The position numbers and the translations under genes were made by a program. This document shows, in pieces, positions 1 to 12,350 of a stretch of DNA of 64,000 nucleotides. The stretch is from Delphinus delphis (taxonomy: Eukaryota; Chordata; Mammalia; Artiodactyla; Delphinidae). Where the stretch lies: positions 84,763,488-84,827,487 of the forward strand of contig NC_082692.2 of assembly GCF_949987515.2 (NCBI RefSeq), in the 5' to 3' direction. Each line of letters opens with the position of its first letter. The stretch's first letter is position 1. The notes below the pieces were generated by a model. That model was not told where the DNA came from. It made no database searches and saw only the letters and a list, made by a program, of their open reading frames with translations.

Positions 1-132
1 TTTTTAGGAAAATGATTAGAGTGATTACACGGTTCTCCTCCACCCAAAGAAGAAAAATCCTCTTTCTCATTGTTCATCCATGTGTGAGGACACAAGGAAA
101 ATGGCATGCATTTTGAAGAGATAACAGAAGCT

Positions 133-226
133 CTGAGGAAGGAAAAAAAAAAAAAAAGAAGGATGGATGGCAAGGTGGAAGGAAGGAAGTGACGGAGGAA
201 AGGAGGAAGTGGGGGAGGAAGAGGAC
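133..226. repeat. purine-rich GGAA/GGAT low-complexity tract
   Basis: The plus strand is nearly all A and G here: a poly-A run of about 15, then GGAT and GGAA units broken by a few pyrimidines. It looks like a degenerate GGAA microsatellite. The GGAA units are also ETS-type cores, but nothing else supports function. Confidence 0.7.
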
Positions 227-260
227 AACTCTAAAAATGGAGAGACTGTGAATTCCTACA

Positions 261-777
261 CAAGCATCCCTCAGAGACGTTGCAGGTTTAGTTCCAGACC
301 ACTGCCACAAAGCGAATATCGAACAAAGTGAATATTGCAATAAAGCGAGTCACAATTTTTTTTGGTTTCCCAGTGCACATAAAAGTTATGTTTCCACTAT
401 ACTGTAGTCTAATAAGTGTGCAATAGCATTATGTCTGAAAAACAAGGTACATCCCTTAATTAAAAAATACTTCATTGCTGAAAAATGCTAACCACCCTTT
501 GAGCCTTCAGGAAGTTGTCATTTTTTGCAACAGTCATACCAAAGATCACTGATCATAGATCACGTTAACAAACATAATAATGAAAAAGTTTGAAATCTGG
601 CAAGAATTACCAAAATGTGACACAAAGACACCAACTGAGCAAATAATGCCGGAAAACACGGGGCCGACAGATTTGTTCGACACAGGGTTGCCACAAATCT
701 TCAATTTATAAAAAAAGAAAAATGCAGTATCTGTGAAGTGTAATAAAGCGAAGTGCAATAAAAGAAGGGTATGCCTG
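261..777. mobile_element. Tigger-like DNA transposon (TcMar), internally deleted
   Basis: The left end (caagcatccctcagagacg) and right end (aaagaagggtatgcctg) form the inverted termini typical of the Tigger1 group. The inside carries well-known Tigger stretches such as 'ccagaccactgccacaaagcg', 'ataaagcgagtcaca' and 'ccaaaatgtgacaca'. At about 517 bp against roughly 2.4 kb for the full element, it has lost the transposase and is a non-autonomous relic. A TA follows the right end at 778-779, as expected for a mariner-type TA target duplication. The left-hand TA appears mutated to CA at 259-260. Family naming is from memory. Confidence 0.85.
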
Positions 778-890
778 TATTCTGGAAACCTTGAACACGT
801 TCTGACTCCATCATCAGTTACACTCCACACAGGGTCAAGAAGGAGGGTGGGAGTCAGGCTAGCTCTTGTTCTAAAGAAGTACTCTTTGAG

Positions 891-1262
891 ACTTCCCGGG
901 AGGCACAGTGGTTAAGAATCCACCTGCCAATGCAGGGGACATGGGTTAGATCCCTGGTCCGGAAAGATCCCACATGCCACGAAGCAACTAAGCCCGTGCA
1001 CCACAACTACTGAGCCTGCGCTCTAGAGCCCACAAGCCACAACTACTGAGCCTGTGCACCACAACTACTGAAGCCCACGTGCCCAGGAGCCCACGTGCTG
1101 CAAACAACTAAGCCGACACACCTAGAGCCCGTGCTCCACAACAAGAGAAGCCACTGCAATGAGAAGCCCGCGCACCGCAATGAAGAGTAGATCCCGCTCA
1201 CCGCAACTAGAGAAAGCCCACGTGCAGCAATGAAGACCCAACGCAGCCAAAAATAAAAAAAA
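891..1262 (+). mobile_element. long CHR-type tRNA-derived SINE (older subfamily)
   Basis: The tRNA-related head 'cttcccgggaggcacagtgg' carries a Pol III A box, and 'gggttagatccc' is a degenerate B box. It is followed by a long tRNA-unrelated body built from reiterated 'cacaactactgagcc' and 'gcccacgtgc' units, then a short A-rich end (aaaataaaaaaaaa). An imperfect direct repeat (aaagaagtactcttt before, aaacgaagtaccgctt after) is probably the target-site duplication. This is the longer SINE shared by cetaceans and relatives. Its divergence suggests it predates the ~200 bp copies elsewhere in the window. Confidence 0.85.
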
Positions 1263-1269
1263 ACGAAGT

Positions 1270-2600
1270 ACCGCTTAAAATCCTCATGTTGCATCATGAA
1301 GTTTCAAAATCCTGATCATGTTCATGTGGTTCAGGAAAGAAGAAATAAAACCTGTCTGTATTAAGAATATAAAGCCAACATGCACTTCTGGGTCTCATCA
1401 GGTAAATGATCTGGTTCCCTTTAAATGTGCAAATGATTTACCTGGCAACATGACACACACCTAGGAGTTTCAAGGTGTAGCTAAGGGGATCACCCCCCCA
1501 TCGTAGTTCAGTGGGGTGGCCTGGGAAACTAAACCACCCGGTACTCTTACTTACTCTCATTCAAGTCAGGGACTCAAGCCACAGAAAGCATCCAGACGGA
1601 AGTTAGAGCCTCTCAGTAGAAGGCTTTACATTTCCTAGAGTGAGACACATGCTTTTCAATCGTTCACCCTTTACCTGGCAAGATGCTACTGGGGCAGGTG
1701 GCAGTGAGGAGATGAAGGGCTGGTGGAGGGGATTACAAGTGAAGTGTAGCGGTTAAGGAAGCGGGCGATGGAGGGGCCTCCACTGGCCCCAAGATACTGA
1801 ATGACCGTCTACAAGTGGTGGGCTCATAGCATACTCTCAAAGATGAAACAAGAAGGGGCGGGGGCGGGGGGGGAGGAAAAGAACAGGTGAAACAGAGTGA
1901 CCACAGTTGATTATTTTCTCATCCAAGAGCACTTCCGCAACTTGTCAATGAACCCTCCTTCAGACACCACCGCCTGTCCGTCCACTGCCCCCACTGGCAG
2001 GAGTCCCATTTCATGGAAAGACCATCCGAGAGCCAAGTTTAGGAAGACAAGTCAGGGTGCTGACTGTGCTGTGAAGGCACCATCTTGCAATACCAAATTT
2101 TCATAATTATAACAGAAAGGCGTAAAATTTTCTAATGCATGGCAGTTCAAAAAGTAATCAAGGGAAGGAGCCGGAGGGCTATTTTAATATATGCAAAGCT
2201 AGTGACCCACAGTAAATGGGAAGTAAGCCACAATGAATACAAATAATGCACACAGACTGAAGTCCTGGTCTGATGAGAGACGGCTAAAATTAACACCCAA
2301 TTAATTTCCGAATTGACAAACAAATGAAACCCATAAATCTACTTTCTCATTAATTTTCTCGTGGTATAATTTAAAGCAGTAATATGAGGGCAAAAACTGA
2401 GCATTATCCATCATAAATACCAAAAAGATAGCAGTGTAACACCATAAATTATGCATATTACCTGTTGTTAAAAATGATTTATGAATTATCAACTTTACCA
2501 TGCACTGTAGATATCTAGATCCATCTTTAAAAATCTGAAATTTCTTCTTAAAGAGGAAAAAGTTCAGGAGCAATGAAATGGTCAAAAGCATGTTAAAAAA
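1270..2600. other. unique non-coding stretch with a G-rich motif
   Basis: No exon and no clear repeat is visible. The only local feature is a G-rich run at 1855-1876 (four, five and eight G separated by single C), able in principle to form a G-quadruplex. From about 2280 the sequence becomes AT-rich and ends in an A-run at 2594-2606 that served as target for the adjacent SINE. Confidence 0.5.
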
Positions 2601-2610
2601 AAAAAAGTGG

Positions 2611-2812
2611 GGGCTTCCCTGGTGGCGCAGTGGTTGAGAGTCCGCCTGCCGATGCAGGGGACGTGGGTTCGTGCCCCGGTCCGGGAGGATCCCACATGTC
2701 GCGGAGCGGCTGCGCCCGTGAGCCATGGCCGCTGGGCCTGCGCATCCGGAGCCTGTGCTCCGCAACGGGAGAGGCCGCAACAGTGAGAGGCCCGCGTAGC
2801 GCCAAAAAAAAA
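2611..2812 (+). mobile_element. CHR SINE (cetacean tRNA-derived)
   Basis: A full-length short CHR element with intact A box (TGGCGCAGTGG) and B box (GGTTCGTGCCC), the GC-rich body, and an A-tail of ten. The flanking direct repeat is an A-run plus GTGG on both sides (to 2610 and to 2817). Such elements are transcribed by RNA polymerase III and mobilised by LINE-1. Translations through it give proline/arginine-rich open frames on both strands that are not genes. Confidence 0.95.
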
Positions 2813-2820
2813 AGTGGCCA

Positions 2821-5030
2821 CTTATTTAGTCATATGGGAGGATTAGGGCCAAATTAGAATCTTCACAGATCTTAGGTTAGAAGGGATTGAGAGTATCATG
2901 CAGGTGATGGACTGGGCCTCTCGGGGAGGAGAAGAAATAAATAAGTTCCAGGAGCACCCCTCCAAGGTGGCATTGGCATTTGTGTGTTAAAGGAGCTACC
3001 CATCCCTCTGCCCTTCAAGAACGCAGGAAATGCAGGGTTTGATGTGAAAAAGGAATGGGTACAGGCCACAGTATGGTGGATACATCTCAGAGAGCCAGAA
3101 TCTGTAACAACAGGGATTCAGTGAAAAAAGGAATCCTCAGTAGGTGAGAAGTGTGGGATGAAAATTATGTTCATTGTTAATAAGGTAATAATTGAAAACA
3201 ATAATACTGCAAAAATTAATAATAATGTAGCTCTCTTACCTTTACAGCTCAAAGGAGGGGAAGGAAAAAGAAATAGGAACTAGTTTCTATTTATCAATTG
3301 AACCAGAAGCACTTTATACTTATCAATTAAATGGCAGAAAAAGCATTCAGATTAAAATGATTTCCTTCTGCACCTCTCCACCTCCATGTGTTTGATAAGA
3401 ATTAAAAGTCAAAAATTCCTTTATCTCCCACTTGACTTTCAGACATGCCTTGCACAGAATAGGAATTCAATACATAATTGCTGAATTTTTAACTAAATGA
3501 TTACACAACAGAAAAATCCAAGTCCAACCTCCCAATCAAATGAGATCAAGGGCTTGTAGTCACCACCTTTTATGTTGCTTCTTCTAAACTACTCTGTTTC
3601 CTGTACTTCTTGGGAATGACTAACCGTTTCACAGTTCTAAAACGCCGAAAAGAACTTGTGCCATTACATCATTTTAAGTCTTCATAGAAGTAGGATTGTC
3701 CCAGTTGGAAGAGAATTAGAAGAATAGGGTGGTAACGAAATGATGTTCCTAACAAAAAGATGGTTTCCCTTTTCTACTAGCCTTTCCAGGTGAAGACAGG
3801 AGACTTGGAACTTCCAAGGAAAAGGCATTTGTCAAGTTTAATTCCAGGGCAGCAAAGCTTTTCAGAGAAACTGTAGATGCCTCCGTCTCACGACCTGTTG
3901 TAACCAAACTTTCTGAGACTCTGTACTCTTTATAAGACATCCATGAGTACAAACGACAAGCATCCCACTCTCTTAAAAGTTTGTATTTTTAGAACTTCGG
4001 CGACCATTGGTCTTGTTTTCCTTCTCTCTCAGTAGACAAGAGTTTAAGTGTTGTGATCATGGCAACTGTGGGCAAACTATAGAAGTTAGAAAGAAGCCGC
4101 TCTAGGAAACAGAAGTACAAAGCAGAATCCGTACCCACTCCCTGTCATATTAATCCAGACGAGCTCAAATAATTAAACAGAGACTAAAAAGGAGCCTTGC
4201 CAATCCAGGACTGGGCTGTTTGCTTTGCCACAAGGAAGCCGCTGAAGCTTAGGGTCTGACGGAGCCAGGTGTTCCGCGGAGCTTAATTAAAATGCATTTT
4301 CATAGAACAAAACAGATTTTAAGTTTGAGAACTGACGAAGCCTGTAGAACTTTAATCATTCAAACAGCTGAACTCTCAGAAAGAGTCTGGTGGAATAAAG
4401 TGACAGACAACCAGTTCAGAATATATATTTTTTTCACTTCCATATTTTATATAGTTGCACATACATGGGGCTGGGTTCCTAACAGCAATTAATGACCAGC
4501 ATGTTCGATGACACACTTCACGTGTCTCCCATTTCTCCTGCAGCCCCTAACTGCCATGGTGGCCAAAGTGAACAATAAGCTCACAGCATCATGGCAACTT
4601 CATGAATGCAGCCCATCAGAAGTCTGTTGCTTGCATTTCTCCATTGCGTGAAAGGGACAATTATTTAATTTTATCCTTGAAAAACTCCAATATGAATGTA
4701 TGCATTTCTCCTCCCTCCCCAAAGTCCCTCTTAACAGAGAGATTAGCAGGCTTTTACTGATATGAAAGACCACCATTTGTGGAAGGTCATGACCCCCCAG
4801 CCTCCAGCCTCCCCCCAGTCTGTGGTGTATCCTTGTAATTTACAGCAAAGGCTAGCAAGCCCTGCCCAGTGTTGAAACACAAGGCAAAGTCAGAAACAGC
4901 AACAAACAATAATTTAAAAAACAGAAAACAAAGATGATGTGAGCTGAGTTTGCTCTGTTGTTTGCAAAACATGACAAAAGACAGGCTCCTGTTGGCTTTT
5001 ATCTAATGTGCTTGCCTGTGTCCAAGAGTC
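2821..5030. other. unique non-coding stretch with one MIR-like tail
   Basis: AT-rich and mostly unrecognised. Around 3436-3500, 'cttgcacagaataggaattc' followed by 'aatacataattgctgaattt' resembles the 3' end of a MIR or L2 element. I see no splice-flanked open frame and no promoter signal. Confidence 0.5.
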
Positions 5031-5090
5031 TGTCTCTCTCTCTCTCACACACACACGCACATGCACACACGCACACGCGCACACACACAC
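5031..5090. repeat. compound (TC)n/(CA)n microsatellite
   Basis: About eight TC units run into an imperfect CA tract with interspersed GCA and GCG units. The interruptions suggest an old microsatellite of reduced mutability. Confidence 0.95.
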
Positions 5091-5764
5091 CCTCCAAGCC
5101 GAATAAAGAGATACAAGGTCTGTTTTACTTAACTAGAAAGGATACAATGCCTAAGTGCATTTTAAAATGAGACAGGTAAGTGTAACAGGTAAGAATCAAA
5201 ATACTAGCTTTTTAAAATATATCCCTGCGTATTAATTGCATGTTTTCCTCTCAGGACGTCTCTGTATCACAGAGGAATTGTTCAGAACATATTAAACTGA
5301 AAGTTTATCTTCCTTTTTCAAACTTGATAGAGTACATGCACCACAGACGGTCCACAGAGAGCCCACAGGACAACACACAACACACACCAAATGCAAAATC
5401 CAAGGATTGTACCTTTCGGAGGTGATTGCCTTGTTCATAGCACTAGACTTTTTCTCCTAGACCTTTTAAGTCCTTGTTTGTTCCACAAAGAGTTTTCTAG
5501 CCATCTGATGTTCTATTACTGAGCTACTGGCCTTTCAGGAGAGCTCTCTCCCTTCTGAAAAAAGCAAACAACTGCATAGATATCATTACACTAAGGAAAT
5601 CTCTTAGAAAAACCAAACAACTCGCTAATCTCTCCAGCCCCTTCATCTAAGCAAAAGATAAGAAAAGCAAACCTAAGTCTGTTTCAACCACATTCCAGGG
5701 ACAAGTTCCCCTTTTCCTTTCTTTATCGAAATTCTAGCATTTAAATTTTTTTGTTGGTTTTTTT

Positions 5765-5766
<2 letters not shown>
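5091..5766. other. unique non-coding stretch
   Basis: Moderately AT-rich with no recognised repeat, exon or RNA gene. It ends in T-runs that lead into the GT microsatellite. Confidence 0.45.
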
Positions 5767-5800
<34 letters not shown>

Positions 5801-5808
5801 GCGTGTGT
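5767..5808. repeat. (GT)n microsatellite
   Basis: A run of GT dinucleotides with GC interruptions near its 3' end. It lies immediately upstream of the forkhead-motif cluster. Confidence 0.95.
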
Positions 5809-5851
5809 TTTTAAAAAACAGACCTTGCAGGATAAACTGCTGCTCACACCC

Positions 5852-6253
5852 GCAAACAAAGCAATATTTGTTTAATAACGATTGCTGCCATGGGTACAGT
5901 AAACAAGGGGCCCAGCACTTGTGTTTATGAACAAACACATCATCTTACAAGAGCAATTTAACATTAACCAGGTGGAATAATCAACAGATTTCATAGGTGA
6001 CACCAGGGGCAGGACTAATGTAAACAGAACTGGGGAGGAGAGTGGGGCTACTCTTAGGGAATCAAGGTCGAGGTAAATGCATTACAGAGTAAACAGCTGC
6101 AAAGAAGGCAAGATAAACAAACAGTCATTCTTCTGACATTTAGAGAGGCAGAAAGGTTGTACGTTACATAGATCAGCTGCTGACCACCATGAAATCAAAC
6201 CAGTTGGAGACCAGGCCTGCTTGTTTGCACAATGCCATGTTTGCTTATAAACA
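5852..6253. promoter_or_regulatory. candidate enhancer: homotypic forkhead-motif cluster
   Basis: Exact RTAAACA matches on either strand lie at 5899-5905, 5922-5928 (minus), 6020-6026, 6089-6095, 6113-6119 and 6247-6253. Related GCAAACA or ACAAACA forms are at 5852-5858, 5931-5937, 6117-6123, 6222-6228 (minus) and 6238-6244 (minus). The last GCAAACA and ATAAACA face each other as an inverted pair. RTAAAYA is the established core of FOX proteins. Six exact RTAAACA sites in about 355 bp is far above the chance expectation of roughly 0.1 to 0.2. No transposon explains the block. Regulatory function is inferred. Confidence 0.4.
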
Positions 6254-8589
6254 ACAATTTGCCGTTACCAACCTCGCATTACTCATCATCACATAAGCCA
6301 GAGCGAATCAAGTGAAATCCGGTTAACTCTTTACTGGTGACGTTACTTGGCAATCCAAAAAAAGCATGGCCCCCTTTGAGAAAAAGAGGTTCTCCCCCCC
6401 CACCGGCCCCAAATGAAACAGAGTTCAGTCAAATGCCCTTTTATTTCCTGGCTTGTAGGTAAAAATAAAGCATCTACACGGTTTCAACTACTATAGGTTG
6501 CATCTGGTAACAGCTTTAAAAGACTGTAATATTTTCATGCTTGAGTAACCATGCATTCATTTCCTGGGCTCATCTCCTTTTATCAATGAAATATATGGGT
6601 CAAACACGGATTCAGATCTGGAATGTTTTATCTAGAAGGAAAACGCTGATGTTCCTTTCTCCCCAAGTTTCTTGATCCAAGATACCCTCAAGCACACAGA
6701 ATCCACAAACAGATCTGTAGCATTCTCCAACGCCCTGCAAAAACCAAACTACACCTGGCGATGATTTTGCCCTTAAAAAAGATTACATAAATAAATTAAT
6801 CAGTTGATGTTACGTATGAGGATTCAGCAGTTCATGCTGTCGGCTTATCAAAGAAATCTTAAGTCTTCAAAGCCTAGAGTAAACAAGCTTACTCCGTCCA
6901 GTAACAAGGTGTCACAAAGAAATGTTCCACCTTCAAAAATTTGTTTCATGTGTACTAACATGTAAAACAGTATGCTGTATATCATAAGAAAGTTATCAGA
7001 CTCTATCGGAGAGACTATATTTAGGTATACAATTTGCAATTAAAACATTAGTTTGGGAATCTATTTTACAGATACTTTAACATTATTAAACTACTTAATT
7101 TTGATATGTGAATAACATCCATTACTTAAAATTTAATAAGCAAAAACATACCGAAAGACAGTTTTTTATCTATATCTTACATTTATGATCAGTTAATTGA
7201 TTTTTAAAAATTCAGCATTATGTCAGTGCAAAGTACAGCAAAACACTGGAGAGCTGGATAGCCGAAGCAGAATTTGAAAACAGAAAATGAAATTTTAAAA
7301 AAACACAAAAAACTAAAGATACACCTCAGAAGATTCTGGCAATTACATTAGTAATGATCAGATTATTGGAATTTCCATCTCTGTCTAAAAATTGTAACAA
7401 AATTTTACCGGTCTTCCCCCGCCAGCCCTGATCATCACACTGAATTCCACTACAGACTTCCTAACCTTCTCTAGTAGCTCTTGTTCCCAGCTCCTGCTGC
7501 AATAATCTAATCTTTGTTCTGCAACCCTGAAGTCACAAAGTAACAGGGTATTTTCTTTTGTGTTTTTGTTTTGTTGCGCTGTGGTTTGTTTCCTAAGTCC
7601 CTCTCTGCTGACTGTCTCCTTTCCCCAAACCAACACAGCCCCTGAGGCCTCAACAACGTCTGGAGAAGAAATTTCCATGGAGGGTTCAGTGCCCTAGGAA
7701 CAGGGAATTTCTCAGGCTCGTGGACCTGTTCCCACCTACCGGTCACTGGGAAGGGACAGGGAGACGTCTCCCTTTTCTGCCCTAGAAAGCCCTCTGGGGC
7801 TCAAGCTGTTCCACTGCCCTAGAGAAGGAAACCCAGCCTTGCTCAACTCTGGCTGATGATGCAAGTCTGGCTGCTGGAACAACACAGAGACTCTTCCTCA
7901 AATGCTTTGGGAACGGAACGTTCTCAAATTCCATGCTCGCTGCTCTGCGCATGCGGCTGAGATGACTAGGAAACAGAGAAGTCCCTAATCCTATGTCCCA
8001 GCGAAACTCAAGGGAGGAAAAAAATGGAGAAGTAAAAGCATAACGCTGTGTCCTCCCATCCCTGTTGCCCGTCTTCAATGGAAAATGCTGATTACTCACT
8101 ATCCACACTTCTCATTTTTTCCAGGAGTTCTCCTGACCTTCATTTTTATTTTCTATACCTCAAGTCTGGAGAAACTAGACTACTGGTCAAGGATTATAAA
8201 TAGGGTGTACAATTCTACATGGTAATCCAAAGAGCTGTAAACATTTTCCTTGGTAAAGGTCAGTAACCAGGCCCTGGAGTTTTTAATGCCATGCTGTCCT
8301 TAGGTACATAATCATCACCCAAACGGAGACTCCTTTGAATTCTGCGACGGTTCTACTGATTCCTTACCGTGAGTGGGACAGATAACATGCCTTTCTCCTC
8401 TACCCCACTTGTAGTGGTAAACTTGTTCTAATCCACCTTTTATTGTACCTGCATGTGTCTATTTACTTATTTTGTTCCCCAAAGACCCTAAATGTTTAAA
8501 GCTTTATTTACTAAAAAAAAAATTAAAGTAAAATGAATCAAAGAGGAAGAGAGAGTGCATTTATGAAGAAGCCTTTCATATGACACTAA
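6254..8589. other. unique non-coding stretch
   Basis: AT-rich, with scattered open frames of under 110 codons on the minus strand between 7385 and 8108. These have no recognisable domains and no splice context. No repeat was recognised. Confidence 0.45.
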
Positions 8590-8866
8590 AAAATTTTTTT
8601 TTACTTTAAAAAAATTTTTATTGAAATATAGTTGATTTATAATGTGTTAGTCTCAGGTGTACAGCAAAGTGATTCAGATATATATATATATATATACATA
8701 TATAACTTTATATAAATATAAATATATAATTTTATATTCTCTTCCATTATAGGTTATTAAAAGATATTGAGTGGAGTTCCCTGTGCTACACAGTAGGCCC
8801 TTGTTGGTTATCTGTTTTATATACAGTAGTGTGTATATTTTAATCCCCAACTCCTAATCATATAAT
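8590..8866 (-). mobile_element. LINE-1 3' end, antisense
   Basis: Read on the minus strand this is the 3' untranslated end of an artiodactyl/cetacean-type LINE-1. The plus strand shows 'tttttattgaaatatagttg', 'aggtgtacagcaaagtgatt', 'ccctgtgctacacagtaggc' and 'tgttggttatctgttttata'. No ORF2 sequence remains, so the copy is strongly 5'-truncated. An internal AT-rich stretch (8678-8740) includes an alternating TA run. Confidence 0.85.
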
Positions 8867-11824
8867 CTGTTTGACAGACCATTTTAAAAACGAAAAGAGT
8901 CCTGAGGAAGCTCTGGGGAGACCCAAGATTGGAAAGGACTGATTTATTCTTTCCACAACTCTTCTCTGGGACAATAATCTTACAAATCCTGAGATTCTTA
9001 GAGCGGTCATGCCATCTGAGTGGCCCCTTGAGCCAGTTTCCAAGCTTCAAGCATTCACTTCTACATCTACATTCATTCTCTTTGCCCTCTTCATCTACAC
9101 GTCCAATGTCATTTTTTAAATTTATTCACTTTTGGCAAACATAAATCTATTTCAGAGAAAATTTTGTATCACTTCATCAAGTGGAAAAACCACTATGTAT
9201 CCCTCTGAAGGAAAGACTTTGTAATAAATGTGATACAACCCAACCAATGTTATTAAATTCTAGCTAGATCCTACAGTCCACAAAGGCTCTGAGTGGAAGC
9301 CATGTTCTTTCTTTGTTAAATAGTGAGTTTACAATGGGAAGAGAGAGATTAAAGACATACTAGCTCCAAATGGAGACTTTCTCCTTGGCTTTACCAGAAG
9401 GATTAAAACAGACTGGAAATGGAATTGCTTCAGCACCAAATCACAGTAATGAGAATTGGTGGATGACTTAGGAACCATCTAAAAAGCCTCTTCAAACACA
9501 CCAGGGAGTGGTACAAGCTTATGTCTTGGGAAACTGAGCTAGAGAAGGCCTAAGAGATCCACGCTGGGACCAGGCTACATCCCTGACTCCTAAGCACAGT
9601 ATTCCTAACAGTGCAACTCACAAAGCACTTATAGAGAGCCTACTGTATACACTTAGGCTGCTAAAGAAATAATCCACTGACTAGACTCTCTACTTTTGCC
9701 CCTGAACTGGATGGGACTCGTATAGTCCGTGGGTATGAGGCTTGTAGAAGACACCTTAAAAATCAAACCAGCAGCTCTGACACAAGCCTCCCTCCCAGGC
9801 CTGCTGTTCTCACATCATCAAAAAGCTAGTCCAAGGGCCACTTAAGTAGAGCTGCCTTTCTTCAATGCAAGTTCAGAGTTTATTCATTACCAAGTAACTA
9901 CTATATGATAAAAAACTATAAGCATATCATTCAAATGCTTTATTGGTCAAAAGGATGGATGCTTTTATTAGCCCAACCTTTTTTTGTAATGGAGTGCCGC
10001 TGATGACCCAGCATTAGCCTCATTCCCTGCTATTAATCACACTTCTAAGAGCCCATTTTGCCTTAAAATCTTAAGAAATTGCTATAATTTAAAGACATGG
10101 TGGCTACATAATGGGAAATGCCTCACAGATTGTATCATTTCACAAAATACAGTATTTTTTTATGGGAACAATGAACATAATGCTAAAGTATTACAAAATG
10201 GGGATAATTTTTATATATAAAAGTGAGATGTAAGCTGTCTTTTCTTTTTGTGGCTTCCCACATTGGCACACTTTAATCACTACCTTTGCGAAGTTGATTA
10301 ATAAGGCATAGGCGTATAGTTTACATAGATTAAAATCAATACAACACTCTCAAACAAATGAAAAATGAAACGGAGAAAACCTTATGTACTAAGATAGAAA
10401 AAAAACATCGCGTGGTTTGAGACTATTCCATCAGGGGCAGATGCCTCATTCATCGTATATCATTCCTGTGCCTTCTCTGTTCACATGAAGAGAACTAAAG
10501 CAAGCTCTTCAATAAGGGACTTCAGGACAAACTACAGGTATCTGTCAATTTACTTTCAGTGTGACTTCAATAATATAACGATGCCCTTACCTTCTAAGTC
10601 CTCATCTCATTAAACCACCCTTCATGACCATTTAGTACCCCTGAATATTATAAAGGAAGGCAGAGCTGAAAGAGTTTTTCAAAATATTGAGCTAAAATAA
10701 ACCTTTTTCAAAGTGCCCCTTCAATTTTTACTACTACACAATTAGAACACAACATACATGAATTTTCAAATCCTGCATATCCGAAAAAATGGTGACATTA
10801 TATTATACGATGAATGAAGGGTAGGCTCCAATTAGGCACAAAGATGATGAACAGATCTGGTGTACATGACTGGAAGGAACAGAGAATCCGTCAGTCTTAA
10901 GTCAAGAACCCAGGTATCATCCTATGGTTAGCAAGGGTTGAACTCAGAAACTGAAACAGCCAGAGGCTGGTGACACAGTATAGGTGGGGGGCCGGGCATC
11001 GGACTGCTCAGTGATAAGTAATCACAGCTCTGACTGAGGGGCCCCTTCTCAGAAACATGCTCCTCCACCATGTGGTGTCAAATGGCTAAGATAAGCACCT
11101 AGACCTTGAACCCACCACTCCTAACTAGTAAAGCGGCCAACCTCTGCACCTTTTTCTCAAGACCTAGGAGGAAGTGCTGAGCCAGGGAGGATATTCAAGA
11201 AGAAACAGTCACAGACACACCAACAAGAAGGGCAGAGCTTAAGATGCCCACAGTCAACAGAGCAGGTACCAACAGTGGGGTCAGTGATAGCAGCCTCTCT
11301 TCATATACTGGGTCCTGGGGTCACTGGATGGCTGCAGACTCAGTGGTGGGACCACCAGATGTCTGGAGACTCCAGATTCTCAACAGGACACCTTCATGAA
11401 CTAAACATCCAAAGAAACTTCTGAAGGGCATTGCTACTCCTTGGCATTTCCATGGTAAGCGTGAAGAGTAGGGGTACTGGACATCTTTAGAGCAGAAACG
11501 CCACCTGGTACTGAGTATGAGACTTTTAAGGGAGGCAACAGGGCCTATGAGCATCATTGATATCTGAGTTAAGACTCATCAAAGATCACAGCCCATGGAT
11601 AACCAAATGATAGAAGGAGTCAATATATCTATTCAAGAGCAGATCCCTGCAGTACTTTCCTTAGGAGACTGATACAGGTGCAAAGGCTCTGTCTCGTGGC
11701 AAGAATTTCCAGACAAAACCACATACACCTCCAACAGATAAGGAAGTTATCACTTTTTACGCTGCAACTGTGGTGCAGACCTCCACTACTAAAGCATGGT
11801 TCTATGGAGAAGAGCACAGGTATC
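8867..11824. other. long unique non-coding stretch
   Basis: Nearly 3 kb without a firmly recognised transposon. The part from about 9930 to 10300 is AT-rich with several TAAT/ATTA cores and could be a conserved non-coding element, but I cannot test that. No coding exon is apparent. Confidence 0.4.
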
Positions 11825-11932
11825 GTGTGGGAGCAAAATGTACCTTCTCAGGCCCGTCGCGGACCCACTGAATGAGCATGTGCATGTTGGTGAGAGCCTC
11901 CAGGTGATTCAATTAAAGTTTGAGAAGGCAGG
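11825..11932 (-). mobile_element. MER5A-like hAT-Charlie fragment
   Basis: Segments 'ggacccactgaatgagcat', 'ctccaggtgattcaattaaa' and 'gtttgagaaggca' match the reverse complement of MER5A, a small non-autonomous hAT-Charlie transposon of placental mammals. The match is diverged, as expected for its age. Confidence 0.75.
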
Positions 11933-12059
11933 TGTGGTGGAAAGTGAGTCGCCATTGGACCACACATACTTGAATTCGATGCCTCGCACTACCAGTTGCA
12001 AGGTTTCAACAAGCCGCCCAACCAGTCTCTCTCTGTTTCCTCATCTCTGAAATCACACC

Positions 12060-12350
12060 ACTCTGCATCTGGATTCACTCATCCTTCGAAGCAGTATTTA
12101 TTTTGTACCTACTATATGCCAGGTCCTGTCCTAAGTGTGGGGCAACAATGGGGAACACAAATCGATACAGATCCACGGACAGGAAAGTGACTAATGGGGA
12201 AAACACACATTAATCAATTATTCACATAATAAGTAGAGATTAGGACTGTGAGTACTGTTACAGTGAAAAATGCACAGGGCTCTGAGAGCACACAAAGCTA
12301 ATATATGTAAAGTGCCTAGTACACAGTAGGTGCTCAATAAATCACAGGGA
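12060..12350. repeat. ancient LINE/SINE fragments (L2/MIR class)
   Basis: At 12085-12200, 'tgtacctactatatgccagg' and 'tcctgtcctaagtgtggggc' belong to a very common old mammalian repeat motif. At 12300-12350, 'gtgcctagtacacagtaggt' followed by 'gctcaataaat' is the 3' end shared by MIR and L2. The exact subfamily cannot be set by eye. Confidence 0.6.

Noticed and set aside
2301..2857. Overlapping open frames up to 159 codons
   Set aside because: Explained by the CHR SINE at 2611-2812 and its A-runs.
5031..5090. CRISPR-like spaced repeats
   Set aside because: Simple TC/CA microsatellite. CRISPR arrays are not expected in a mammalian genome and no repeat-spacer periodicity exists.
7385..8108. 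Overlapping minus-strand open frames of 79-108 codons
   Set aside because: No recognisable domain, no splice signals of note and no promoter context. This is the number expected by chance in such a long window.
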